Shown: positions 24,501 to 37,913 of the stretch, piece after piece
Layout: every line of letters starts with the position of its first letter
How positions within the stretch are numbered: the stretch's first letter is position 1
NCBI GenBank assembly: GCA_023313575.1
Contig: JAJTTP010000009.1
Span: forward strand, 248,001-312,000
Direction: 5' to 3'
DNA length: 64,000 nt
DNA from: Eutypella sp. D-1
Taxonomy: Eukaryota; Ascomycota; Sordariomycetes; Xylariales; Diatrypaceae
Notes under the pieces: generated by a model
The model's input: the letters and a program-made list of their open reading frames with translations, nothing else
What the model was told of the DNA's origin: nothing
Databases searched by the model: none
Program-made: the position numbers and the translations under genes

Positions 24501-24998
24501 ATCGAAGATGGCAGACCTATAGCATGACCTTGTTAGTTGTATAAGCGGGAAAAGCCGGTTTCCTTGGATACGTTACGTTTGAATAGTTTGCAAGATATGC
24601 GAAATATGTTGCATGCTACCCCCAATATTTTGGACCTCATGCTCCACATCCTCGGCTTTGAACGGCCATTTGAAAGCACGCAGACCAAAACGTCTCATAG
24701 CTGCGCGTCCTTTTCCTGGAGTGAGTTCCTCGTTTAGCTGTTCGAGTTGCCGCCGACCAGTGTTTAGTGTGTCTTGTAGTTGCTGAGAAGCCTCAAGCCT
24801 TTCCTTATGAGGGCCATCGAGAAGCTCTTTAACACTTTTAGACAGAGCCTGTAGACGGGTAATTTCATTCTTCAATCGGTCAATTTCCTTTCGGGCCCCT
24901 TTGACATCTTTGGAGTACTGTAGGCATAGTGTCGCTATTTTTGCCGATAGTTCAATCACTGCAAGGGCGCTTGCAGCCACACCGAAGACTTCCGCCAT
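21593..24998 (-). CDS. NACHT-WD40 STAND receptor (HET-E/HNWD-like NLR)
   Basis: Exons 24998-24577, 24516-22893 and 22834-21593, with introns of 60 and 58 nt, give 1,095 residues. Residues 1-140 are a helical fungal STAND N-terminal domain (MAEVFGVAASALAVIELSAK..., Helo-like type). The NACHT NTPase follows, with Walker A GMAGTGKST at 204-212 and Walker B ILIVVDALDECE at about 306-317. After a helical winged-helix/hinge region comes a WD40 array of five 42-residue repeats and a degenerate C-terminal beta-propeller part. In this family ligand recognition by the repeats triggers NTPase-driven oligomerisation and N-terminal-domain signalling, often leading to cell death in non-self or xenorecognition. 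The gene looks intact. A longer start at 25088 is possible, but MAEVFG matches family starts. The ligand is unknown. Confidence 0.93.
21983..22612 (-). repeat. Tandem array of five near-identical 126-bp WD40 units
   Basis: Five in-frame units of 42 codons in the last exon of the NLR. Long blocks of exact nucleotide identity recur, for example the segment encoding SKLVASGS and the one encoding LWSVDTGALYQI. Adjacent proteins repeats three and four differ at only five of 42 positions. Differences cluster at positions 5-9, 15, 25, 27 and 30 of the unit. Confidence 0.93.
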
Positions 24999-27608
24999 TG
25001 CATTAGGCTCCTGTGCGCTGTTAGTTATAAAGCCCGGTCGCAATATCGGATGGAATAGTGAACGTGTTGCAGGGTACAGGAACAACACTATTTAAATTTA
25101 CTTAGAGTGCTGGAGGGGATTCTTTGGGGACTGCTTCATCACTCGCAGTTGCATCCGGTATCGAAATTTTCGTATCAATTCGACATTCCCGTTGGTCCAT
25201 ATGATAGATTACCCCTCATCGGCTTTTAGGTAAGGCCGCGCTCAGCACGAGACCTGCAGGTCTACCTAATCAAGCTGCCTTGTGTAACGGTATGATCTAG
25301 GCGTAGCTGTGGCTCTGGTCGTATAAGCCCGTATAAGCGGTCAGTTTGCTCGAGCTGACAACGTTCTACTTTTGTAGTGCAATGGAATCGTGTAGCTAAG
25401 CCGTCGCCATAGGTCTTGGTTTTAGACAACAGAAGGCATAGAAGGGATAATGTTTAGATTGGTCGTTGAAGAGCAAAAGAAGTGGCTATCTAAGGGTTCT
25501 ATCTATCCTATATATATGAAAAGGGGTCACCACCACATAAGGTATGGATCACCAAGATATTGCGAAAGTTTTGGCGATCCAATCGATGACCAAGGAATAA
25601 TCAAAAACTTAGTGCTTCTATTACCTCATGGCTTTGTCAGCGGATTTTTTGGTGATCTTGGAATGGGCAGTTTGTAACATATCGGCCTTGCACTCCACAC
25701 CATCATACTTGACCTAGAAGCAGCTGCATGCTTGTAAACTTCCAAATATAGGCAGGCCCGATGGTGTCGACTATAGTGATAACAGCGGCTTAATAAAAGG
25801 CATCATCTCGTATAGACCGTGAAAAATTGACATCGTCGTAGCGCGTCTTCCGGATCACGAAGCTCCCGGTCCCGTAACCGTAGCGCTGCGGGGACGGATA
25901 CATGTAGGCGAACCCGCTTTATTCAGTAGCCGCCACAGCCAGATCGGGTAGACGGGATGGGGTAAGGCTGGCAATGGAACCCAGGACGGTCTTGAAGACA
26001 ATTAATTGATCAAGATTCTTCTGGGTACTTTACCCGCATGACAATAGTAACCTATCTTGCTATTACCTAATGAGAGTCAAAAGCGCAGGCAGGTAGTTCC
26101 TTTTTTTCTCTATTTTCTCTAGGGAAATGCCAAGATGATATGATCTGCCGTGGATACCGGGGGCGGGGCCCTTCTTCCCCCTTTGGCCCCCACTACGCTA
26201 CGTAGGTTGAGGTAGGTTAAGGATTGTTCCGAGAGTGAGGCTTTCGTGCAGTGGCTGGTGACCACCTAAATCTAGCCTGATTCTATAAGGTGTGCTCAGC
26301 TGGAACAAGCCGAGATTAACTTGCTTAAGTACTGCGTCTCATTTTACCATAGCTAGTTAGGTACGTGCATTTACGCCGTATCTAGAGTCGCAGCCCTATC
26401 AAGCGGCCTGCTAATGGGCCTAATGGATACTGGGATGATCATTCAAAGAGCCACGGCCTTTATCCGGCCTAATTACTACGAATGAGTTACTGTACTATCG
26501 TGTTAAAGCATTCTACATCGTCATGCTTTGCTAGCACATACTACGTTTAATACATGAACTTGATGAAGGATAACTAATCCGACCGGGAAGGAGGCGAACG
26601 TCGTCGACGTAGTTTCCTGATGCGGTCTGTTAAACGGCGCTAGTCGGTAGGTCCGGCCCCACTTCGCCGGATTCGACCGGCCTATCGGGTCCGATCCATT
26701 CCATAACTTGGCACCATATTGCACGACGCGAAAACAATTTACATACCATCATTCCACCACGAACCTGTAAAATTATGAGGTGCAGGAAACAGCTCGTTCG
26801 CATGGGGGGATACGGTTCTTCGAAATCGTATATCAACGCAACAAAGTGATGAGTAGATATAAGGACACACGGGGCCGGCTATCTGTGTCACGTAGAATAT
26901 CCCTCGCTTCCCGACAGTAGTTCAACACCAGCTGGTCTATATCACATAGCATTTGGCTTCACCTCCTTAATACCGATTTACACGGGTCTGAGCCTCAGTT
27001 TAGGTATCCGGAGTATTATTCAAATGGAGCCTAGACTGTTGTATCAAGTTGACAGCTTGAATGTAAGCGTACATACCACCCTGACGATACGCCTTGGACA
27101 CTTTGCTAGGAACTGATCAGGCACAGCTGAAGCCAAGATCGCCCTACATCCACCTGCACGGATCGCGGGGACAAATGCGGGGCTTAGCTGATCGGTAGCT
27201 TCCGGGGGCGCCGGGGTAAACCGTTGCATCCGGCAGACGATCGGCTTTTCTCCCGGCAGTTAATTCGTGCGGCTTTTCGATCGTACCATCCTTGGGCTTG
27301 TTTCCCAGCTACGTATAAGTAAACCCCTATACCAAATGCCTTGCCTGAAGTTCTCCCCACCAACGGATCTCGTACCGCCCGCACTAGGTTGTCTCGCAAT
27401 GTTCTTCCTCCAATCATGGGCCCACGGAATAACCCACTGGCTCCATCAGGAAACACCGCCTCAAAGACAGCAAATACGAGGGTTTATGGCCAATGCTCTT
27501 TGATACGTTTATGCTATGCATTTAAGAAGCTCAAGTTCTTCCCTTTTCGCAATGTCTAGCTGATCATGTAACAAGTCATCATATTTCGCCAAAGGGGCCT
27601 TTAGGATC
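24999..27608. other. Intergenic region between NLR and GH43 genes
   Basis: No gene recognised. A minus-strand, coding-looking but frame-broken patch lies at about 25780-26010 (one frame reads YPSPQRYGYGTGSFVIRKT). A GC-richer patch at 27040-27460 is open on both strands without recognisable motifs. Both may be gene relics. Confidence 0.4.
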
Positions 27609-28679
27609 ATGGTTAACGCTCGCTACTTCGTCTCCGTTGTTGCCCCTTTGCTAGGGGCTGTGCATGGATTTGCTGCCCCCAAAAAGTGCACGGGCACATG
27701 TGTCAACACTCATGATCCGTCCATTATCCGACGCTCAGATGGCACTTACTTCCGCTTCTCGACGGGGGGAAAGATAGCCGTACATACCGCGCCGAATATC
27801 ACGGGTCCGTGGAAATACAAGGGAGCGGCGTTGCCATCTGGGTCCGTGATCAATCTCCCCGGCAATCAAGACCTCTGGGTATGTGAAGTAATCAGCCCGT
27901 CTTAACTTGGTTTAAATTGCTTACGTGGATACAGGCACCCGAAGTTGTCGAATTTGAAAATACCTTCTATCTGTACTATTCTGTGAGCAACTTTAGCTCG
28001 CAGAATTCTGCCATAGGAGTCGCAACTTCTTCCAGTTTGGATGTAGCCAACTGGAAGGACCTGGGTGCTATAGTCCAGTCGGCGAAAGGCAGTGCCTTCA
28101 ATGCAATCGACCCCAGCTTTATCAACGCAGGTGGCACATCCCTCCTCACTTTCGGCAGTTTCTGGCAGGACATTCACCAGGTTGCCCTAGCGAACCCGCC
28201 AACGAAAATAAATGGGAATCCGAAGCAGATAGCCTTTGACTCTGCCAACACTGCGGAAGAAGGTGCGGCGCTCCACCGTAATGGCGACTACTACTATCTC
28301 TTCTACAGCAAGGGCAAATGCTGCGGCTATGACAAGAACAGGCCGAAGGCCGGCGAAGAGTACAAGATCCTCGTATGCCGATCCCGCTCTGCTACTGGCG
28401 GCTTTGTCGATGCCAATGGTAAAGACTGCACCAAAGGCGGGGGCACCGTGGTTCTTGAATCACATAACGACGTCTACGGTCCCGGAGGGCAAGGAGTCTA
28501 CGACGACCCAACTCATGGGCCGGTAAGTTTCAACCCAATTACCCAATGAGATAGCAACCCTAACATGGTTTTAGATCCTATACTACCACTATGTCAATAC
28601 GACTATCGGCTTTGCAGATGGACAGAAACGATTCGGATGGAACACGATTGATTTCTCAAGTGGTTGGCCTGTCGTATGA
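27609..28679 (+). CDS. Secreted GH43 endo-1,5-alpha-L-arabinanase
   Basis: Exons 27609-27878, 27935-28522 and 28575-28679, with introns of 56 and 52 nt in phase 0, give 320 residues, the usual length for single-domain fungal arabinanases. A signal peptide ([20 protein letters not shown]) precedes the five-bladed propeller. Candidate catalytic residues are Asp36 in THDPSII, Asp149 in AIDPSF and Glu199 in TAEEGAAL; this D, D, E set is the GH43 pattern. Other family blocks are [16 protein letters not shown] and [22 protein letters not shown]. The enzyme would cut alpha-1,5 links of pectic arabinan outside the cell. The last exon is short and ends FSSGWPVV. Nothing suggests inactivation. It lies alone between gene-poor stretches. 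Confidence 0.93.
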
Positions 28680-31600
28680 GCTTCAAGTCACCTCGATTCG
28701 CTTGCATGGCTCAGTTCTGTGCATACTTAAATAGAGTATAGATGCACCTATGTGAGCATATCAAAATACATTCTTGTTAGAGATGCATGGTGAGGGACCT
28801 CCATGATGAAGGTAGGTGGCCTACTATGCGAAAACACTAGTTGTCCCTCTTCAATATCAGTGGGTCGGAAGCCAGTCGCAACATATCAGACTTTACCTAT
28901 GGCATATAAAAAAGGAGGAGGAGCAGTTCGCCGCCCCCTTTTTATTTGCGGGCAATGTCGTAATATCAGCCCACCTATGCACTCCCTTACGAGGAGGTGA
29001 AATGGGAACTCGCCTTTATTCATATTAAGAGATAAAAGCAGTTATATTATGACTGCTTTAAGTGTTCTGCGGAGGGTGTACGTGCTCGAATACCGAATTA
29101 AGGAATTGAAATTTAAACTCTCCGTTGCCATTCAACCCCCCCCCCCCCAAACCCCTTAGCCGCGCTACAACCATCTCTCATGTACGACGTAAGTTGATCA
29201 TGGCAGACTACACACACAGATGCAGATATATAATACATATCTCGACTAGATCTATCTCGGTCGTTCAAAGTCCATTCGCTGACAGGTTGTAGTTTAACAG
29301 TTGAGAGTGCTGGTTTATTCTCATTGTTTCGTAATTAAGTGTTTAAACATAGTATTGTTGGCCATTTAAGCTAGCAATGTAGTTATCGGCTTCTGTGTGC
29401 ATAGTGAGCTTAAAGTTCGAAAGGCTGCGCATATATGGCATTGATAGTTACGGAAATATAGGGCATTTTAATACTCAACATATCACATCATATCACCGAC
29501 TCAAACGCATCCTATTCTCGCCCTTCTGAAGACTCTTTATAAAACTCATCCGACGATTCGGCTATCTTATCCTGCCCCTGTCCCCAAGGAGGTTGAATGT
29601 CGATGTAGTTTACCATTTGTTAATAAGGGTGACGAATATACTACACATCATCTTACCGAGTAGCCATGTGTTTGAAGTCGAACAATCATGCTCGATTCAA
29701 TTTGTAGTTATCGACGTAGTTGGGGTGCACAGGGCCCAGCTAAGTAGTGATTCATATGCAGTATACTTGAGCCATGAGCCAATATACGGTTAATCGTTAC
29801 TGATAGTCAGCTTGACGCATTTGGGTAACTTAATCAGTAATTATGCAGCGAACCTCGAGCCTTCATACCGAACTTTAGTCCAGGGTTTCGAGCCCACTCT
29901 GATCAATGATACAATTCATATAGATAGGCACATGAAGTCCGCCACTGCAACTTAGAGTAAGGAATAACTACAATATTCTATAGTAATGCTCTAGGACCCT
30001 CGTGGTTTCTACCTCCTCTCCCCTTTGTCAGAACGGTATATACAAATAACACATCTTTTACCAGCATTCCTATCACTAATTAGTCGCCGGTTGGATGTCG
30101 TGCGCCGATGGAATCTGCTTGCCCAATTGAAGTTGTGTCGTGTGGTGTCAGCTAAGGTTCCTTGATGCACGAAAACTGCATAGGCGTGCAAAGGGAGGAA
30201 CAAGAGTTTGAGGTCTTGGCTGGCTAGATAGCGCATGATGCATTTGACCTATGGCGAGTGCAAATAATTTTGGACTTATGACAATGCCCACAGTCTACTG
30301 AAGTCTATTCTTTGGTTGTCTGGATATTACCCCAAAGGCACCTCAACGCCTGCATGTACACAGTAAGCTGTGTTTCTTATTCCTTGTCTATAAGAGTGAG
30401 CAACTGCGCAGACCTAAACTATTGTGCGGGAGACCCGACATGTCTGGAATCGTGAGGGCTACGCTGATATACCAACCATTGGAAACATACAAGGGCTGAG
30501 AGACTGGCCCCAAGGCACAAATTGAAGTATGACTGCTTGGAACATGCTTCATTTCTTACGTACCCACTTGTGTTCGTCCGCACTTTTCTACGTCAACACG
30601 CCTACCATGGAAAAATCCCTGTCTTAGCCATGACGTCAGCGCTCTCAGCTATAGGTCGAGACGGCGAAGATCTTGGAGCATGCCAATCATACCGCGGTCC
30701 TTGGTTTAGAAAATCTACGTGTGACGGCATTGCTGGAAGCTGATAAATGATATCTTGCCGTGTTAATTCGCGTAAGGAATTCCGATTCCGGCTGTCGGAT
30801 TCGCTCCTTACAGGATGCCGGTCTCATACTGTTAGCAACTGCGAAATGAGCCGGGGGTCGGTATCCCGGTCAATGCATTACAAAGCGCGACGAAGTCCCC
30901 GGAGGTGGGGAGATGGGGCACCCCAAGGGTGAAATAAACCAAATGTGCACGATGATGAAGTAATAGACATCAGTGTCTATAACTTAGTACAGCACGCACA
31001 TAAAAGACTAGTAGTCGTGACTGGACAGTGTCTCTGTGGGGCGCGCGGGAACGATCACTAAAATATGCCAGACTACTCCGTACTACGGTGCACGACATAG
31101 TCCATACTAGCCGGCAAGAGTTATCGTAGATGCAGGAGTCTGTCTGGTTCTAGGCTCTATCGCGTCACCAACTCTGCTGAAGCGTTCCGACCCTGTGGAT
31201 AGTGGTAATGTATACCGAACCTCGGCTCGGCCCTTCGTACGTCGGGCGTGTTCGGGGGTTTAGTTGCCTTCTATTACGACATTACATTGTCGTATTCTTA
31301 GGGCATTGACTACGAACGTACTATATAATGTGTTCTGCGATATTGCAGGCTGCATCGAGCCGGCTGGTCCTGGTCACCTACACCGAACCCTAACGTCATT
31401 TAAACTGCTCGGCACCTGTTCCCAAATACCTTCATCAGAAATGCAGTCAGCTAGTAAGCCGCAAAGGCGGGCCGAAATTGAAAGGCGATTTCGGGAAGGT
31501 TGTGCTGCTGATCGCACGTGGGCGCCGGATGCGGGCGAGAAAAGGGCGATCAAGGTCCGATCTCACCCTATCCTGGCCAAGTAAAGATGAAAAGTGCAGG

Positions 31601-34600
31601 GGAATGGATGTGTCCGGTGTGCCTGGCGTGGCAGGTTGGCAGGATTGAGCTTCTTTGGACGGTAATGCATCTTGACATGTTGAGATCCCTGGTTCCTGAC
31701 GAACTAGCCGTGCAGATGCCGGCGCGTACGCTATGCACCCGGTTTCACTTCACAACAAGAAACGAAACCAGGTTATGATTCGTAGTGCTATGTGTAACAA
31801 GGGGGAAGAGCACAGAAAGATTATAGCGTCCGATAGAGTACTTCTAATTTCTGTCGTACTAATACTCTGTGGGCCTCATGAATGCCAAGCCAAGATACAC
31901 ATATTCCTTGTGTTGGGGGTTGTAAGGAAATAGAGCTCTAGGAGCTCGCTCTAAATTATCACGTATGTCAGCGATATTCACCACGATGCGACGTGTACGG
32001 TAATCAATTAGGATGTCATTTACGGGCAGACAGGTGTAAAATGCCTGTCGGTCGCACGTCAGCCCAATTGTTTTAGTACGATATACTAAGTCTACATATG
32101 GCTATCATGTCATCAGTGGCTGTTGGTCTCGTACGAATGGACAATAGGATCTGTCTGCCAAGAAACTTGCGGGCAGAAAATCTGAGTGGCGATACAAATC
32201 GACCTGTCAAGTTCTTCTCAGTCGTTATTAGGGGACTCGATGCTATCTGGTCAAGGGGATAAGACTAGTATTCCATCAGCAGGAGGAACCCTTGACTTCT
32301 TGTCATCTACTACATACGTACCTGGCCGTCTTAGCCATGTCCTCGCTGGGGAAGGATACCGCACGGGGGCGTGGTGGGCCATGTCAAGGCCTAGAGTAGG
32401 AGAAGCCACCCAGACCACAAACAGTGCGTGCGCGTAGGTCAGTGTAAGCGCACCGCCTATCAATCTGGGGTGTACAGCTAGGTCTGCTTCGTGTGCGGTA
32501 GATACTGTATAGTCGACGTACTGCATCTTCTAGACGCCGACTTGATGGACGGCATTGACCAAGCCAGCATGGACTTCGAAAGTTGTTGAAATTACGCCGA
32601 ATCTCATGCCGAACAACGCTGGCCTCTATGAGGCCCTCTACCGTCACGCACTCGGAACCCGGTTTCAAGCTTGATTTGAAGAACAATATGGGATCGAATA
32701 CCTTGCTGGAATAAGATATGTTTTCGCCTACGTAGTGTCTATCTCTTTGCTTGGAAAGATATTGTACGAGACAAGCCGAGACGGAAACTCGCCAAATGAT
32801 TTGGTACATAATACACATCTTGGAGGTTCAAGTCTCCATAGCCGGGTCGGCCTGAGGCTTGCATTTCGCACCGGGGGACAATATTTCCTTAGCTTTGAAC
32901 AAAAAGAGCTTTTCCCATATCAAGCGTGGCAACGACTGGAAGTCAAACATGGGGTAAAGGGCCTATTTAGGCAATGCTATATTGCTGCACCGACTGTTTC
33001 GGGCAACTGGCCTGATCCGATGTCCTTGAAGCATCCTTGAAGCATGCAAAGTTACCTCTCAGCTAATGCGCCAAGCGTCCCTGACCTGGCGGGTCTGGTT
33101 ACTAGCACTACGATCACCCTTAACCTTTCACGTTGACGTCTTCGGTATTACTGAGCGCCAATTAGACGCGTATAGACTCCTTCAGTGTATCTAGGCCACC
33201 GAAAGCATATACTGTTCTTGTACACTTATTTTTATTTGTACATAGCGAAGACATGGCAGCAGGGCATGCGTTAGCCCCTAGCAGAAATCACACCGCTTCC
33301 AATCCAGTAACCACAGGGGTCGATAGGACCATCGCGTAGCGCTATCTTGGTACGGAATCATCGGAGATTTTAGATGACCAATTGGTACTGTACCACAGTG
33401 GTATTCAGAACTAATGCAAAGACAGTCAATGTAGTCTACCCACAATACATACGCAGTATTAGGACGCCTACATGTCGCTTATGTAGAGTAGCAGCATATG
33501 CACTCCAAGGCCATTCTGATGGACAACAGATTCTCATGAAACTGGCCAGGGGGTAAGTCTTTAATGCCATCGCTCTGGGGATATTTGACAGCGGGGTAAG
33601 CGATGGACTGGCGGGAGATGGAATCGATTACCTCCCCACATACGCAACGGTATTTGTCTGGTTAGCCGCTGGTCTGGCCATTTCTGGCCATTTCAAGTTC
33701 TCAACCATTCATTACATGGCCCAAGTTGCACCTGATTCTACCGATACTTACTCCACCAAGCCAGCCCTAAGTATAGTGAACATACCTTGTCAAGTGTCTC
33801 CTGGTTGGGTGAAGATTCAGGTCCACCGTTGCTTTAAGGGTATTTAATGACGAGTGACTGTAGAGATACCGATCGCTAGCCGATCAATTTTGCGATGATT
33901 TGCATCGGTCTAACGGCGATATCTGAGATTGCCATTAGCCCACCTCCCTTCTCACACCCCCGAATATTACGCTTATAAGAGAGACCATTGCATCTAGAGT
34001 TATGAGTGATACGGACATAAGTAATAGCCACAAGTCAATACATACCACTCTCGCGAGTCCATTTTAGAGTTTCTTGGTCGTCCAAGATGTCGGGATCTCG
34101 TCAGTACCTACATATATCTGTTGTCAAGGTTGGAGGTGGCTGGCGTAGCTGTCCATCGGGTCCGCGAGCCGATAACATCCCCGGCCTGTCAGTGGCTCAA
34201 TATCCACCCCGGACCCCCTCCCCCTGGACCACGAGCTAATTTGAACAATCCTGAACCCTGCTCGTTCGTCAAATATCTCGTGCGAAAGTACCTGACTAGT
34301 AGCGCGCTCTGTCGAGGTATTATGTTGTACAGCTCACCGGCCGAACCACGCGTGTCGATGTGCCACTGACGACCAGCAGATGAAACCCAGGAACCTGTGC
34401 GCAGCTTTTCTCGAACATGTAGTTCATGCCCTACGTAGCATGCTCTTAATGGTATAGGGAGGGACCGTTCATGCGAACATCTAAAACGCCACCACTTAGG
34501 ACGATCTGAGTTGACACTGTTTACTAGTTAAGTAGAGGTAACTACTTGCGGCTGCCTTTATTGGCAGGACGCGGCACCCTCACCAAACTCCACCTGGTCA

Positions 34601-37600
34601 GTCATAAGTGGTTTGCTTGACGGGTGCAAAAACGTACTCTGCCGTTGAGCTGAGACTCTCAAGAGCCTGGAATTATGCCATGGATCTTTTGCCTTCCGAA
34701 ATGGTAGTAAATAGTATACTTTTGGTATATGCTTTTGCTGCCTTTGATTGTTAGGTGTGATCGGTTGCTCCAAAATGGCCTAGGCGCCACACAGCGCCAT
34801 AATAGTGTGCCATGTAAGTAATATGCCAGAAGTTACCCTGTCGCTATACATATATCGAATTCGTTAAACATAGACGACGTACTTCGTAGATGAAGAGCTG
34901 TTCGACCCGCGACAAGTGACATTGGCAAACCGTGAAAATCCAATGTCCCCGGGGAATCTAGGTAAAAATTACGGACCACCGGCCCCCTTGGTTATAGAAA
35001 AACTCGTTCCAATTATGATTAAACTAGACTTAGATAACTTGCCATCGTTTTATTTTCGCCTCACGACAATATCATCGAAATTTGGTAGGAGATAGTTTTT
35101 CGCTCCCGCTCCCGTCCTGCCGTTTTCCGACAAGGATGGCCGAGCCAGGGTTCCATGTCGCCCAGGGAAGCGTTCAATTTCGAAGTCGCTTGACGATCTG
35201 TTAATGCAGGGTTACCTTGAATCCCTAGTCAGTCTGCAGCGTAGCACGGACAAACGAACCTTGAGTTATCTGTACACTTCACTGTACAGGTACTTCCCAC
35301 ATATGAAGTGGTGCATGCTGGCGGAGGAGATCCACTCCGCCGCAACGACTAGCCATTGCCGGCTCGACAACGTCTTTACAGGGTAGGGAAATGTAGACTA
35401 TGGATGTACTGCCTTAGAAGCCATACGCATACAAGTACATCTCTCAACTACATCTAAACAGGTGCGAATAGGTACACTCCTATCTGTGGAAAACTGGAAG
35501 CCTTTGGGGTATGAAGCCGCCCCATGCATGAAAACCAACGCTTGGCGCGACGCACTGCCAACATCCGGTGAGAAGAGCTGTTGACAACCTCAGCCATTAA
35601 CTCACGTGTGCCTCGATGTAAATATTTGTACATGTATGTGATATCAAGCACTGTACAGTACATACTGGATATGTAGCGCCAAGGGTTAGTACTCACTTTG
35701 CCGGTCGATCCCCCCAGACCTTGCTCACCATCGTCATCCTTCATATCTCCACAACGGTCATTACTTGCATTATTCTGTGTGAGTCTCTGGACATTATTAG
35801 GTCTGTAATATTACTGCCGTTTGCGTGAAAATCTTACTTATGCCGTCCCTTAGCTCGTTGCCCCGGACTAGAGTGTCTAGCCTATATCCACCCGGAAGTG
35901 AGGACTGATATTATAACCTAATTATCCCCTCCATCTTGACTCCACGCCTATTACGCTGCTGAAATCCCGTAGTCACATCTACACCCTCTTGAAAGCGCAA
36001 CATAATCATGAACCCCTCGGTCAGTGTCTGAAACTTCCGATCCGTGGCCTTTTGCGCGTCGTTTCCCGACCTCTTCAGTTCACTTGTGGGGTTACAGAGG
36101 CAGGTGGAATAGTTCGAACCTACGGAGCTCAAAGACAGCGAAGGAGGGGTGAAAAGCTATAGCGAACAACTCTTGAAGGCTCCGTCCCGTCCAGAGAAGG
36201 ACTCTAATCCCCTCCTTTAAATATATCGTCCTCGACATTGCAGAAGATCAAGGGGGCCCCACTTCATCCAAAAGCGACTTTGTTAGCGACGAAATACAAA
36301 AAGGTTACAGCAGATACCGATCTGTATTAGACCAACCAAACGAGCGACAGCCCTCATGTGCAAGGCCACGATTTCCGTACATCCACGTTCGCAAGCAGAC
36401 ATTCGGGTGTGCTTCAGGGGTACCGTATCAAGTCGACTAATTGTAGGCGGTGTCACAAATAGACCACCATCCTTCATAAAGTGACGCTTGGGGGCATTCC
36501 CTCAAAGGTATTAACTTCTTGGTGAGAAAAGTCCAGCTCAGATCGATAGGTCGGTCAATTATATACGCCTGCGGGTTAACCAGAACATGCCGAGGACAGA
36601 GTGAACGAAGTCCTTGGTGAGATAGCAAACTAGCCGGCTTCTTATACGACACCTCTCGAACAATACCTATGTAGCTGTTAGCTATCACCTACCAGCTTGT
36701 CAGAGACATCATCATTCGCACCCCCGCAATCAAACGCAAAAGCTCTGATAACGTCAAGCCCATCCTGTTTCCTTCGATTGCCTAGTAATATCGTGCACAC
36801 GTTTCTACGCATGCCCTCCATTTCTAATAGTTAGTTCGTGGCGGTCTATGATAAGATTACGCTATTGATTATCTCACGGAAACCGAGGCTCTACCTCAGC
36901 ATACGCCAGCCTATTCCACCGGATTCTGATCCGAACGCAAGGCAACAGATTTCAGGAACAGACGGGACCTCAGCATCAGGGCCTGCGCAGAAGGAAGTCA
37001 GGCTGGTGGTTTCTCGGCCACGTGAAGAAATTCTTTCTGCTGACGAGCCATCGATATCGACCCCCTCGAGTTCTTGAGCCAACACCATTGAGCCGTACGG
37101 CTGGTGGTATTCACCTTGCCTATCGAGCCAGCACGCAATTGCCAAGCTAAGAGGAGTCTAATAGCAGCTTCAGCTTATTTAAGCTCATCCATTGCTACGT
37201 CATTGCTTCTACTTATCACGGCACTCCCGTCCCATCGTTAGCCTCGGCTTGTTCTACATTCGAAAAGTACCACTGGCGACCAAGAAGCTTCTCTAAACCC
37301 GACTCTTAAGCAATCCTTTCACACGGTTTTCCACACTAGGCTTGTCTTCCGTAGGTTGCGCACTCAACATAATCAAATAGAGCGGATAGCATCTCAAAGC
37401 TGGTGTTGTAGCGGGCAAAACCGGAGAAGAAACCCATCTGGACCCCTGCCGCCTCCTTCCCCTTTTCTCTTCACTATCGCCACACCCGCCAAACAACGCG
37501 ACTTCCCCAGTTTGAAGCTTCTATCCCTGACATTTTAATGCCCGGAACTTATAGTTTGGATATATCTCCCTTCGAGCGCTGCTCCTCTATGGTGGGGATC

Positions 37601-37913
37601 AGGAACTGTGTCTCTTGTTGTTCAGGGGGCAACGGAACTTCAGCCGTCAGGCAACTGATTATCAACGACTATACGGCCCGCACTTACGTTCTACGTACAA
37701 AACATTCACACCAACAACGCTCATGCGCTCTACATTTTCCATGTCCAGTTTTTTAACCACCACGGTACCGTGTGTCTAGATCCAGTGGTCGCGAACCCGA
37801 AGACGCCAACAAATCTCTACGTGCTTCAATCGACATCCTGTCGACCAAGCGTGCCGAGCCGGTATTGGCTATCCTCTTTCCTAGGGTATTGGCCACGCTT
37901 GGTACAGTAAGCA
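28680..37913. other. 9.2 kb gene-free stretch
   Basis: No frame longer than about 106 codons, no family motif and no consistent splice chains on either strand. Composition is near balanced, without the AT skew and CpA loss of the copia element, and without obvious tandem or inverted repeats apart from a C-run near 29139-29150. I cannot say what it is; old transposon or gene relics are possible. Confidence 0.45.

Noticed and set aside
25780..26010. Coding-like patch on the minus strand
   Set aside because: The best-looking reading shifts frame within 100 nt and no start, stop or splice chain could be assembled.
28680..37913. Possible CRISPR, rRNA or tandem arrays in the large gene-free stretch
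   Set aside because: No regularly spaced repeats or conserved RNA sequence were seen, and CRISPR is not expected in a fungal nuclear genome.
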